From Gari tellinella (lineage: Eukaryota; Mollusca; Bivalvia; Cardiida; Psammobiidae): 64,000 nucleotides of DNA. This document shows, piece after piece, positions 53,011-63,667 of this stretch. Below the pieces are notes generated by a model, which saw nothing but the letters and a program-made list of their open reading frames with translations, was not told where the DNA came from and searched no databases. How positions within the stretch are numbered: the first letter of the stretch is position 1; each line of letters starts with the position of its first letter. Where the stretch lies: positions 22,432,154 to 22,496,153 of the forward strand of contig OV277874.1 of assembly GCA_922989275.2 (NCBI GenBank), given 5' to 3'. A program made the position numbers and the translations under genes.

Positions 53011-53221
53011 TGAAGAAAATATAATTGTTTAATAATATCTAACAATTCGTTTTGATATGAAAAGCAAATACAGCGCTCCCTCTCTACAACGGCCCTCCCA
53101 ACAACGATTCCCTCCTCACAACGACGCTTGCCGCTGATCCCGAAACAAGAAATGATGTCCAACCTTTTTACGTCTGCAATATCTTCTGCTAAAGTTGTCG
53201 TCTGCTGTTTTTCTCAAAATT

Positions 53222-54529
53222 CATCATCATCATGGCTTGGCTTCGCGAACGAAGATCTAAGTATGTGTGTTTCCACGTCTGTTGCAGGCACGCTGGTGAC
53301 TGGCTAGGCCTATGCGTGAAAGGCATACACGACTGCAGCATCTGCATTTGTAGGTCTGGGCGGGCATGTCCTGAGTGTAAACCGGGTTTTTCCTACGGTA
53401 CCTTTTGTCTTTAAGTTGTTTTATTCGAGATTTCTCAAAGGAAGTTGCAGCACTGCAAAAGGTGTGTCTCCAAGCATCGCGGTTCATAACCATAGTGGAA
53501 CACTGGTGCTGATCGATGTTGCAAGCCTTTAGGGACATCTTGAGGGAGTCTTTGTATCTCTTCTTTGGTGCCCCAACGTTGCGGTATCCAGTTGAAAGCT
53601 CACCGTAAAGCGCAATCTTAGGCAGGCGATGATCTTCCATCCTAGAGACGTGCCCTGCCCAACGGAGTTGTGACTTGAGAAGCAAGGCCTCGATGCTTGG
53701 CAACTCTGCCCGCTCCAAAACTTCAACGTTGGTGATGAAGTCACTCCAGTGGATATGAAGAATGGTGCGTAGACAGCGCTGGTGATATATTTCAAGAGTG
53801 CGTAGGTGGTGGCGGTAAAGGGCCCATGACTCGGAACCATACAAAAGAGTTGTCAGTACGACCGCTTTATACACACATATCTTGGTACAGTTTTTCAACT
53901 GTTTGTTTTTCCACACTCTTTTGTACAGTCTTCCAAAGGCAGTGTTTGCCTTTGCCAACCTATTGTCGATCTCTCTAGTATGAATATAGTACGTCGTAGA
54001 ATCCTATAAAGGACTCTGTTGATCTTAGCATCAGACGAAATAGTTGACCCAAGGTAAGTGAACTGTTGGACTGTCGTTAGCTCAGTGTCACCGATGAAGA
54101 TGCGCGGTGCTTGGTAAGTTTGGTTGGGAGCTGGCTGATGGAGGACATCTGTCTTTTTCAAACTGACTACAAGTCCAAAGAGTTGAGAAGATTCGGCGAA
54201 ACAAGAAGTTATGCGTTGCAGTGCTCTCTCTGTATGTGCGACTAGTGCAGCATCATCCGCAAAAAGCAGGTCCCGAACAAGGTGCTCCATGGTCTTGGTA
54301 TTGGCCTGTAACCGCTTCAAGTTAAATAGACTGCCATCTGTGCGATACCTTATGTATACACCATCCTCATCATCAAGATCTTCCATGGCCTGTTTCAGCA
54401 TCATGCTAAAGAAGATGCTGAAGAGGGTCGGTGCAAGGACATAACCCTGTTTCACTCCATTCTTTATTGGGAAAGGCTCTGAAAGGTCGTTGCCATGCCT
54501 GACCTGTCCATACTTATTTTCATGAATTT
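53222..54529 (-). mobile_element. 5'-truncated non-LTR retrotransposon
   Basis: 1308-bp insert bounded by direct repeats TCAAAATT at 53214-53221 and 54530-54537. On the minus strand it begins inside the reverse transcriptase gene and ends with four ATG trinucleotides ((CAT)4 on plus, 53222-53233), a short microsatellite tail. The truncated 5' end, target duplication and tail are hallmarks of target-primed reverse transcription. Confidence 0.93.
53257..54529 (-). pseudogene. LINE reverse transcriptase, 3' part, frameshifted
   Basis: Upstream frame: NGVKQGYVLAPTLFS (RT motif 4), LLFADDAALVAHT (catalytic FADD box, 54252-54263), SLKKTDVLHQPAP and FTYLGSTISSD. Downstream frame (to 53257): VYKAVVLTTLLYGSESWALY, LRWAGHVSRM, then a Cys/His finger (CRCCSRVC ... 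SHQRAC) and stop. The two frames are offset near 53975-54000, so the product is broken. Residues before the Ile-His-Glu segment come from the host B element. The fingers and palm N-terminus and any endonuclease are absent. RT of an invertebrate LINE; I do not assign the clade. Confidence 0.9.
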
Positions 54530-54761
54530 TCAAAATTACATATTTGGCATTTTGACATAACAAACCTTAGTGACGAGTGACAAACAACTTGAACGCGGCG
54601 TCTGATCTGGATTCAAGCTGTTTGCAAATGTAAGCTAACTGCCCTCTCTATAACGACTCCCTCCGAACAACGTACACATTTTTTGTCTCCTATTGGATGT
54701 CGTTGTAGAGAGGGAACGCTGTAGTTTGGAAGGAGATCAGACGTTGGAATGGACAGTGTTG

Positions 54762-55179
54762 TACAGTGGAGAATCTGTTATTCTTACGTCATTGGTGACG
54801 TCATACAGTGGAGGATCTGTTATTCTTACGTCATTGGTGACGTCATACAGTGGATAATCTGTTATTCTTACGTCATTGGTGACGTCATACAGTGGAGAAT
54901 GTTTTATTATTACGTCATTGGTGACGTCATACTGTGGAGAATCTGTTATTCTTTCCCGTTTAAACTCAAACGTACGCAAACGCAAAGCGCTAAAACGTAG
55001 AAAAGTACAACGTTTGGACAATTCTGATAATTCTTGTTTATCTTGGTGGCAAACAGTTTGGAGCCTAATCAGACGCCGGGTTACCCGGCGTCTGATTTGG
55101 CTCCAAACTGTTTGCACTGCACATAATAGTTTTAGCGTAAACGCGTTTATTGGGAAAGAAAAACGTTTTCTCCACTGTA
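54762..55179 (-). mobile_element. Family A MITE, young, four extra terminal units
   Basis: Left termini at 54762, 54804, 54846, 54888 and 54930, exactly 42 bp apart. Each unit is TA, the 20-bp A end, then TTACGTCATTGGTGACGTCA. Body and right end (GTTTTCTCCACTGTA) normal. Largest expansion in the window. Confidence 0.95.
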
Positions 55180-55184
55180 TTTTG

Positions 55185-55480
55185 ATCCAAACCGTTTGCA
55201 ATGGATATGAATGTATTAGCATAAACGCAGAAAATTGGAACAAAACTTAACATCTTCTGTGTAATAGATTTGCGTTTAAGCTATTTGCAAATGGCACTAA
55301 GCCGTAATAAAGTCACATCTGTATTTAACTTACTCTAACGAGGGAAACCTGTTAGTTTTCTGTACAAACATGTTTGTCGTAAAATGACACAAAAAGTTAA
55401 AACATTTTTACCACTAAAGTTTAAACACTATTTTAAATCGATTATGAAACAAGCCTCATTAACTTAAACATATCACACTC
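55185..55480. other. Old A scraps; no gene
   Basis: TTTTGATCCAAACCGTTTGC, ATTAGCATAAACGCAG, ACATCTTCTGTGTA at 55182-55245 is a decayed A right half. The rest is unfeatured. Confidence 0.45.
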
Positions 55481-55660
55481 GATGGCTCGAGTAGATGTAT
55501 ATGGTCATTCCTGTAGGAGGAAACCGGAGTGCCCGGAGAAAACCCACGTGTTCGGACGAGCGACCAATATACCCTCTCACATACTGCCCCGACCCGGGAT
55601 CGAACTTGTGACCGCATTGGTTAGAAGCGGATGTGCTACCACTGCGCTATCCGAACACCC
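55480..55660 (-). mobile_element. tRNA-derived SINE with conserved central domain
   Basis: Minus strand: A box TAGCGCAGTGGT (55638-55649), B box GTTCGATCCC (55596-55605), then GTGGGTTTTCTCCGGGCACT, CCGGTTTCCTCC. The last motif resembles the conserved central domain of a widespread animal SINE superfamily. The exact superfamily needs a library match. Confidence 0.75.
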
Positions 55661-55668
55661 TCTTTGAC

Positions 55669-55960
55669 TACAACAGTTCTCCTTCCCTACAACGGCACCC
55701 CTCAACAACGATCCCTCTTAACAACAGTGCTTGCCACTGTTCCTAAAACATAACATACAATTATGTCTTAAACTTTTACTGCTGCAATATCGTCTACTTA
55801 AAAATTTCGCCTGCTGTTCCTTTCAAAGTTACGTTTTGGACATTAGGCAGAATAAAACATAAAGACGAATGACATACCGTTTGAATCCAGATCACACGTC
55901 GCGTTATACGGTATTATCTTTGTCTCCTACTAGGTGCTGTTGTAAAGAGGAAGCGCTGTA
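55669..55960 (+). mobile_element. Family B MITE, right hairpin arm lost
   Basis: CAACAGTTCTCCTTCCCTAC left, TGTAAAGAGGAAGCGCTGTA right. TTTGAATCCAGATCACACG then direct junction with TATTATCTTTGTCTCC. Confidence 0.8.
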
Positions 55961-56074
55961 TGTTTTAAAGTCCATGTAGGAAATTTGGTGTAATAAAAAT
56001 AATATATAATAAATATATATATTCAGCAATTTCTTTTATTGTCTATTTATACGGAATATTTGTGAAATTCAAAG

Positions 56075-56283
56075 TACAGTAGAACCTCTCTATTACGACC
56101 ACTTAAAAGACGGCTAATTGTCTGTATAAAAGACAGGTGACAGCTTAAAGCAATATGAAAGTGAAAAAGAAAGATCCTGTAGGAGCTTTCTGTTTCAATT
56201 CCACATTGTTTTAAGCATTCATCTGTCTTAAACAACTAATATTTGACACATTTTAATGGCCGGAATAGAGAGGTTTTACTGTA
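56075..56283 (+). mobile_element. Family H MITE, complete, reference copy
   Basis: TACAGTAGAACCTCTCTATTA left, CGGAATAGAGAGGTTTTACTG then TA right. P2b hairpin at 56143-56215: AGCTTAAAGCAATATGAAAG, AGGAGC core and mirror TTCCACATTGTTTTAAG. Confidence 0.88.
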
Positions 56284-56386
56284 AATTACAATTTTGATTT
56301 GAAAAATGCCTTACCATAACTTTGAATGGGTTTCATCGTTCCGTGACGATCATAATTTCAAACATACTATTTTGTCTATTACTGCA

Positions 56387-56667
56387 TACAGTGGAGAATG
56401 TGTTATTCTTTCCAAATAAACGCGTTTACGCTAAAACTATTATTTGCAGTGCAAACAGTTTGGAGCCAGATTTACCCGGCGTCTGATCAGGCTCCAAACT
56501 GTTTACCACCAAGATAAACAAGAACTATCAGAATTGTCCAAAAATTGTTTTTTTCTACGTTTTAGTGCTTTGCGTTTGCGTACGTTTGCGTTTAAACGGG
56601 AAAGAATAACCGATTCTCCACTGTATGACGTCACCAATGACGTAAGAATAACAGATTCTCCACTGTA
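56387..56667 (+). mobile_element. Family A MITE, young, one extra terminal unit
   Basis: Right termini at 56625 and 56667. Hairpin centre deleted (GGAGCCAGATTTACCCGGCG). Confidence 0.94.
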
Positions 56668-56703
56668 TAATAGCAATTTTCCAAACAACCAGAAATAATT
56701 ACT

Positions 56704-57112
56704 TGCAGTGGTGGAGAAGACGTTATTCTTTCCCGTTAAAATGTTTATAAACGCAAATGAAAAGCAATTATATTGTGAAAACGATAACCTTTTGAAAGTT
56801 TTGAAACTAAATTTAACCTGAGTGACAGTTTTGGGGCTGAACACATCCACACGATTGGTAGTGGAAGTAAGTATTTACCCCCTTCACTGCCGTGACGTCA
56901 TTAATTTTAAATAATTGTCGTCTGCTTTTATTTCTTAAATTTTAATTTTTGCTATTTTGACTGAAGAAACATTGAAATGAGTGTCAAACAGTAACGCGGC
57001 GTCTGATCAGGATCCAAATTGTTTGCACAAAACATATTGTGCTCGGGGTAAGGCAGTGAATGGGTTAACCATAAACACGTTTACTTGAAATGAATAACGT
57101 CTCCTTCACTGT
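56704..57112 (-). mobile_element. Family A MITE, older, split by E
   Basis: GTGGAGAAGACGTTATTC left, GGAAGTAAGTATTTA before E; TTAACCATAAACACGTTTAC after E, ending CTCCTTCACTGTA. The A hairpin is degraded. Confidence 0.75.
56875..57067 (+). mobile_element. Family E MITE (TTAA type), in old A
   Basis: ACCCCCTTCACTGCCGTGAC left, GGCAGTGAATGGGTTAA right; only one P1 arm remains (GCGGCGTCTGATCAGGATCC). Confidence 0.8.
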
Positions 57113-57264
57113 ATTCAGTACTTATTTCGTAAGATATATTGTTTCTCATTTTATACGCTAAATGGCAATAACAGATTTGATTTATCAGACCCTTTTGGAA
57201 AATAAAATAAAAATAAAAACTGTACTTTCATAAGCGGTAGCTGCCTATTTTGTACAATTGCAGC

Positions 57265-57514
57265 TACAGTGGAGAATCTGTTATTCTTTCCCAATAAACG
57301 CGTTTACGCTAAAACTATTATTTGCAGTGTAAACAGTTTGCAGCCAGATCAGACGCCGGGTGACCCGGCGTCTGATCAGGCTCCAAACTGTTTGCCACCA
57401 AGATAAACAAGAATTATCAGACTTGTCCAAAAGTTGTTCTTTTCTACGTTTTAGCGCTTTGCGTTTGCGTACGTTTGCGTTTAAACGGGAAAGAATAACA
57501 GATTCTCCACTGTA
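57265..57514 (+). mobile_element. Family A MITE, young
   Basis: Complete 250-bp copy; GGGTGACCCGG at hairpin centre. Confidence 0.95.
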
Positions 57515-57694
57515 ACACGATATATGAAGAATAACATGCAAGTTATATGCAGTAAATACCCTCACCTACCTCGTTCATAGAATCAGCTTAAATAGATAAC
57601 AATTACGATTATAACACTGTAGAATATATTAGGGAACACAAAAACCCCGATGAACGTGTTTATGTTGCATGTTTAATGATATTATATGTATACG

Positions 57695-57880
57695 TTGCTA
57701 CCCTTCTACAACAACCATCAATACAAGACAAATAATGTGTGTGTTGTTGAGAGGGAATTTTTAAAGGGAGGAAATACTAATACACTAAGAGTGCTGAGCA
57801 TGATTCGGCTATATTTTCCAACAGTTTGAACCCAGATTTACTTTCAAACTGTTTGCCATTTGTCTTTATTTTTGATAGAC
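57695..57880 (-). mobile_element. Family B fragment, left half
   Basis: TACCCTTCTACAACAACC, TGTTGTTGAGAGGGAATT, P1 remnant CAACAGTTTGAACCCAG / TTTCAAACTGTTTGCC. Confidence 0.6.
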
Positions 57881-57924
57881 TCGAGAAATAGGAAACTCAA
57901 AACGAGATAGAACCATACTTGAAC

Positions 57925-58169
57925 CCGTAACCCCATAAATAAGCCTTTTACGCATCTCATGTATTCCTCCACTGAATAATTTAGATCAAATTTAAATCGT
58001 TACTGAGTAAAGACTTATTTACCATACGAATGTTTTTAGAGTTGCCTTTGATGGCTTAAGGCAGGCTGAAAGTAAAACAAATTACGCATTCTGTTTTACT
58101 TAAAATCTGTTTTAAGCTGGCATCTATCTTTGGTCTATCTATATATTGGCTCAAACAGGAAAAGGGGAT
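57925..58169 (+). mobile_element. Family C MITE, decayed
   Basis: ACCCGTAACCCCATAAATAAG left, GGCTCAAACAGGAAAAGGGG right; hairpin GGCTTAAGGCAGGCTGAAAG, TACGCATTCTG, TAAAATCTGTTTTAAGC. Confidence 0.7.
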
Positions 58170-59600
58170 TTTCAATGACAGACTTGTTCCAGAGTGCCCG
58201 TGTTTGAAACAGCTTAAACTTCTTTTTCCTTGTTCATTTTGTTTTCAATCCCTCCTATCCTACCCTTTCCCCTTCTTACTTACTTTAAAATAACGAAAAC
58301 CATAGTTTTTGCAACCATCACCCGGGCGTACCCCGAAATCTTCGAAAGCAATAGTATCCACTAGCTTCCGACATTTCGTTCAAGTATTGAAGTAAACAAT
58401 TATACATATAATATGATTCGCATTCTAGAAACATATAGATGGTCAAGAGTATTTGCATAATCATTGTGGATTGACATTGTATTTTATCCTTAAATATTAG
58501 AAACCATGAACTGAATCTGATAATGATAGGTAGGTCGACGCATATTTTAGTTTTCTACCTATTGATAATAATCACAATATCATTTCTCGACACCGGTTTT
58601 GTTAATCCGGGTAAATGAGAAAACTTATACTCATTGCAAATCGTACAAGTATATAGTACGGACCTGGCAACGCATTAAAATTCAATACATTTGAAAAAAA
58701 GTAGAATAATAAAGAATAAAACGATCGAATACTAATAACCAAACATTTAAAATATACAGTTTGCAAAAGTTTGATATTTATTTAAGCGTTTCAATGATTA
58801 AGTAAATATTTTCAAAATTATTATGAGTTTGAATATAACGTACATGCGATCTAATACAAGCATTACTGTTTAGTAAAGAAAATATATCTCTAATGTGGGA
58901 CCAATTAACCTTTCAGCTGGTGTTGTTTGAATGGGCCTCTGGAATTTTTTAATTTTTCACAATGAAATTGGCTGTGCTCCTCTTTACCCCTTTAGGTCTA
59001 CCATTTGCAAAAACGGTGCAAGGAACAGAAGTTCGACACATGGTCGTCGAATTCTAAAAGTTTCTTTTACCATAAATGACAGTTTTAATCCTGATCGGTT
59101 GCCTCTCAACTTGGCTATTGAACAGAATCCAAGCTGCTAACAATAATATGCACAATACTTCATGATTCCTCAGAATTGGATTCCCATGATGGTATTTTGA
59201 GTATACTATGACCCGCCCCTCTTCTTTCGTCTGCAACCTTGTTACAATTTTTATTGAAGAATAATTTATATGTGGGCGGCGTATGACGGTTTGCAATATC
59301 GACTTATTCCTTATCGTGCTTCGCACACTTTGGCTAATATTTACAAACAACTTGGATCCATGTGCGTCTGATCTGGATCAAAGCTATTTGCCACAGCCAT
59401 GCTAACATTTCCTCAAGTTTAAAAAGGATAAACATTCATAGTTGTTTTCATAGACGATATATTTGATGGAAACAGCAATTCAGCATTATAAGATTGAAGT
59501 CGCTTATGGTGGTGAAAGGGTTAAAAATAATCCCTACTGATAGAAGCCCCTGTTTGTGTAGCAGATGGTCATTTTTACCTATTACAGAGTATGCTAGCCT
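58170..59600. other. No supported gene
   Basis: The longest stretch with few repeats. Frames of 69 and 98 codons near 58931-59350 have no recognised domain. A damaged P1 pair occurs at 59077-59140 and again at about 59345-59395 (AACTTGGATCCATG / GATCTGGATCAAAGC). Confidence 0.4.
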
Positions 59601-59853
59601 TGATTTGGATTTGGATTTGTTATGATTTTACGTCGCTTTAATATTATTCAGTGCTATCGCGAAGTCCAGCTAATTACAGGTGGATGAATCCCTCAGAAAC
59701 TCCGTTTCAGGCACAAATCGGCTCCGACATTCCACAAGCTAACTGGAAGTCTTTCCCACATAAGAAAACCCGAATGGGATTCGAACCCACACCGATGAAG
59801 AGCATAGCGGTTGTAAGTCACAGTGACTATAACCACTAGGCCACGGAGACACC
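59601..59853 (-). mobile_element. tRNA-derived SINE, near full length
   Basis: Minus strand: A box TGGCCTAGTGG (59833-59843), B box GGGTTCGAATCCC (59776-59788), a body of about 150 bp, then a 3' domain (GCGATAGCACTG, AAAGCGACGTAAAATC) and an AAATCC repeat tail. The 3' domain resembles the block common to mollusc and other animal SINEs, with its TTTTACGTCGCTTT core. Confidence 0.8.
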
Positions 59854-59934
59854 GGCTTACCAGAATCCGTCTTTGAAATAGCAGCCTACATGTAATGGAA
59901 TAGTTTGTCGTCCCTGAATTTTGTGCAATACGTT

Positions 59935-59966
59935 TGGTGGTCGTTATGGCAGGGTTTTACTGTACA
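59935..59966 (+). mobile_element. Family H right end
   Basis: TGGTGGTCGTTATGGCAGGG, TTTTACTGTA. Confidence 0.5.
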
Positions 59967-59999
59967 TCTCTAAATCTCTTTTACTAATCCACTTTATGG

Positions 60000-60249
60000 T
60001 ACAGTGGAGAATCTGTTATTCTTTCCCGTTTAAACGCAAACGTACGCAAACGCAAAGCACTAAAACGTAGAAAATAACAACTTTTGGACAATTCTGATAA
60101 TTCTTGTTTATTTTGGTGGCAAACAGTTTGGAGCCTGATCAGACGCCGGGTTACCCGGCGTCTGATCTGGCTCCAAACTGTTTGCACTGCAAATAATAGT
60201 TTTAGCGTAAACGCGTTTATTGGGAAAGAATAACAGATTCTCCACTGTA
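60000..60249 (-). mobile_element. Family A MITE, young
   Basis: Complete 250-bp copy. Confidence 0.95.
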
Positions 60250-61558
60250 TTCATGATCTGACACAATGTAGATCTAATGTCATATATCTCCAATTCAGGA
60301 GAATTATCATTTATGAAACAGCTAATGACAACCTTTAACATTTAATTAGCAAAGGAGTTTTAGTTTTAGTTTTAATGTATATAATAGAAGAGATTCGATT
60401 TAACCCTCTACTTCGTGTGCAGTTCCTATTTCCATCTTTGCAAACAATGTCTACCTTGATCAGACAACTTATACCAGAGTTGTTTGATGAAGATCTGCAT
60501 TGTATGCGATAAAATCTCTAATTATTAATTTGACTTTTTGTGTCCCTGTCTGTGGTCAATGATAAAACATTGGGATCACTTTACCTTTACGTATACCAGT
60601 ATGTCATACTTTTACCCTCATCTATAACCCCTGTTTCCACAAAAGGTTTTAGGATGAAATTCCATTTATGAAGAAAAGTGTCTTGCTCTGTTCTTATATA
60701 AGAGTTATTCCCCTTCCACATTTCCTTTCCAATATATTACCTATACTTTAATGTAAACTTGAAATAAAATTTCACATGTTTAAGGGATATAAAAAGTGGT
60801 AGTTGCTAATACAGAATTCATAACCCTGGTACCAATACTGTAAGAGTTACTCCCCTTTTCTATGTGATGGTCCTGAATACTCAGGAAAGAGTGAAACTTT
60901 AAAACTTTAAAGGTGAAATTTCACTAATTAATGTAGAGAGATTGATGACAATATAAGATAACAATATTCATGTATTGATACATTACTTCTGCATCATTGG
61001 TATGAATATTTGATATTTAACCCCCCCCCCCCCCAACACCCCCGCCTTTCTTTTTTATGCCTACTGGCAGGTGACACATGAGTGGGGTAGGCTCATTGAA
61101 AATGATAATGGGTGAGGTGGTACTGAGGAAGTTGGGTGTTGGAAATATTCATGTGATAACCATAGTCTCCTATAACTCTATATAGAGTGGCAATGTACTC
61201 TTTTATCATATATGTTTGTATTACATGTATTTGTTTGATGTACATTGATGAGACAGAAATAAACGATAAACCTGTCTATCTCTAGTCCAACTAATTAGGA
61301 CGCGTGATAAATATAGCGTCCAAAATCACCTGCTCTAAACCCCATAGCAAAAGCAAAAACAGTCAAAACTTGCGAAACGTGCTATAGTTAAATGCCGTAA
61401 AAAGAAAGACCCTTAAAAATCTTGAAGATGCTTGTAAGTGTCAACACAGCGTATTTTTTTAACTGCCATCGCGTCGTTAAAGCGGCGGTTTGTCTTGATC
61501 TAAACTGTTTGCAACGCAATACATGTACGCCAGGTTTTGTCATGACACTGCTTAAAGT
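60250..61558. other. No gene seen
   Basis: Low repeat density. A P1-like remnant (TTTGCAAACAATGTC, TTGATCAGACAAC) is at 60436-60470, a 14-C run at 61021-61034. No supported CDS. Confidence 0.4.
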
Positions 61559-61976
61559 TACAGTACATCCTCTCTATTACGACCACTAAAATAAATAAGG
61601 TTACAGTGGAGAATCTGTTATTCTTTCCCAATAAACGCGTTTACGCTAAAACTATTATTTGCAGTGCAAACAGTTTGGAGCCAGATCAGACGCCTGGTAA
61701 CCCGGCGTCTGATCAGGCTCCAAACTGTTTGCCACCAAGATAAACATGAAATATCAGAATTGTCCAAAAGTTGTTCTTTTGTACGTTTTAGTGCTTTGCG
61801 TTTGCGTACGTTTGCGTTTAAACGGGAAAGAATAACAGATTCTCCACTGTAACTGATTGTATTACAGTCAGTTGACAGCTTAAAGCAATATGAGATCAGA
61901 ATAGAAAGCGCACGTAGGAGCTTTCAGTTTAACTGTCACCTTACTTCAGTAGTTACCTGTCTTAAACACTCAATAA
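61559..61976 (+). mobile_element. Family H MITE split by A
   Basis: TACAGTACATCCTCTCTATTA left; after A, CAGTTGACAGCTTAAAGC, P2b hairpin with GTAGGAGCTTTC, TACCTGTCTTAAACAC. Right terminus lost at the next A. Confidence 0.75.
61602..61851 (+). mobile_element. Family A MITE, young
   Basis: Complete 250-bp copy; CGCCTGGTAACCCGG at hairpin centre. Confidence 0.95.
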
Positions 61977-62222
61977 GTACGGATGAAAAAACGTTATTCT
62001 TTTCCAATAAACGCTTAAACTATTATTCCCAAATTAATGCAAACAGTCCAGAGCCATAACAGATGCCGAGTTTTCCGACGTTTGATTTGGCTCCAAATTG
62101 TTTGCCACTCAGATTAAATGAAGTAGTCAGAATTGTCAACAAGCTGTCATTTTCTCCATTTTACGCGATGCGATTGCGTTTCGTTTGATTATAAACGGGA
62201 AAGAATAACGTCTTCTCCAATA
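61977..62222 (+). mobile_element. Family A MITE, old
   Basis: ACGGATGAAAAAACGTTATTC left, ACGTCTTCTCCAATA right; TTTCCGACGTTTGATTTGG hairpin arm. Confidence 0.7.
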
Positions 62223-62480
62223 AACAGTGGAGAAAAATTCAAAACACATTTGTCTTTCCGGTTTAAATGCAAACGAAACGAAACGCAAATCGCTAAAATG
62301 TAGGAAATTACCAATTTTTGACATCTTTAATTATTGTTTTTTTTTTAATTTGTGTTGCAAACAGATTTGGGCCTGATTAGAAGCCGCGTTACCCGGCGTC
62401 TGATCTAGCTCCAAGCTGTTTGCAAAGGAAATAAAACTTTTAGCGTGAACGCGTTTATTGGGAAAGAATATCGTTTCCGA
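62221..62480 (-). mobile_element. Family A MITE, old
   Basis: CAGTGGAGAAAAATTC left; GGGCCTGATTAGAAGCCGCG, ACCCGGCGTCTGATC; GAACGCGTTTATTGGG, right end decayed. Confidence 0.7.
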
Positions 62481-62517
62481 TTGACGGTATAGCTCTTTGT
62501 TAATTTCAACTACTAAA

Positions 62518-62626
62518 TTGGTTAGTGTCTATTAGTCTATTTTAACAAAAGATTAAAAGTCGCTCGGGTGCCCCTCGCTTGACTTTTAATTTTTGTTAAA
62601 ATCGACTAATAGATACTAACCTATAC
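62518..62626. repeat. Palindrome K3
   Basis: TTGGTTAGTGTCTATTAGTC, ATTTTAACAAAAGATTAAAA, GTC / GACTTTTAATTTTTGTTAAA, ATCGACTAATAGATACTAACC. Tip about 22 bp. Confidence 0.85.
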
Positions 62627-62918
62627 ATTGTACTTAAATGGTAAAAAAAAAGATAAGAATGGGACGATAGCCTATAGTATCGACTAATCGTGAGAGATGG
62701 AGTCACGTTAGTCGACTATCGATTGCAAAATCAAACTACTGTATCGATACTATCGGCGATAAGTGAACTATCGACAGTTTGGCCTTTACTACTTTCATCA
62801 AAGAAACGTCGGTTAAACTTGTTTACAAATAACTCTCTCGACTGTACATGTAGCGTGTTCAATTACCATTGTTTTCTGTTAAGGTTAGCAGTGTGTGCCC
62901 CGTGTGCAGCGTGCAGAG

Positions 62919-63155
62919 TACAGTAGAGAAAACATTTTCTTTCCAAATAACCCCGGTTACGCTTAAACTATTATTTTCATGCAAACATTTTGGAGCCAGA
63001 TCAGACGGCACGGTAACCCGGCGTCTGGTCAGGTGTCAAACTGTTTGCCACTCAAATGAATACTTGAAGTCGGAAGTGTCAAGAGGTTGTCATTTTCTAT
63101 ATTACATTGCAATGCCTTTGCGTTTGAACATAATAATTCCGTTTTATCCACTGTA
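62919..63155 (+). mobile_element. Family A MITE, old, duplicate of the 40470 copy
   Basis: TACAGTAGAGAAAACATTTTC to CGTTTTATCCACTGTA; flanks match those of 40470-40706. Confidence 0.8.
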
Positions 63156-63667
63156 TTTCAGCCCGGTAGCCAACTCGCAATTAATGGCCATCGACGGCCA
63201 TCGATTTCTTTACTGAACTCATCATTGATTTGTGATATTGCGTGTTTGTTCCCAGTGTGTGTTTTAGTTTTCCAACAGCTTGTTTTCAAAATTGGAGACA
63301 GATGGTTGCTTAAATAATCTTGAAACTAAAGCAGAATGCGCTTTCATTATGCTTTACTTTCAGCCTGCTTTAAGCTTCCATCTGATAGGAAGTAGACAAC
63401 GTTGTGCTTGTTTTATTAATTGAAATACTATATTATGTAAAGAAGTATCGTAATAGCATTGCAATAGTGAATCCATATATCGGTAGACTATTGCGATGGT
63501 GTTTTCAACTATCGCTTACTATAGTGATAGCGATATTGGTCGCAACAGTCGGTCCAACCACAGAATATATCCCAGAACATTACAATTTGTGCAAGTTAGG
63601 CATAAAGTGCTTTTAACCTTTTTACTGGCGAGATTAAAACGGACCATTGCCATGTTTTTCGAATAGT
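63156..63667. other. Family C fragment; no gene
   Basis: C minus-strand piece at 63275-63397 (AGCTTGTTTTCAAAATTGG, TAAAGCAGAATGCGCTTTC, CAGCCTGCTTTAAGC). A 70-codon frame at 63404-63616 has no recognised domain. Confidence 0.45.

Larger units (their letters stand above)
53069..54723 (+). mobile_element. Family B MITE split by a LINE
   Basis: TACAGCGCTCCCTCTCTAC left, GTAGAGAGGGAACGCTGTA right, TA on both sides. Left part runs to GTTTTTCTCAAAATT (53221); right part resumes ACATATTTGGCATTTTG after 54537. The P1 core has only one arm (GTCTGATCTGGATTCAAG). Confidence 0.92.

Noticed and set aside
53232..54444. Plus-strand and alternate-frame ORFs across the LINE
   Set aside because: Shadows of the minus-strand reverse transcriptase; they lack domain motifs.
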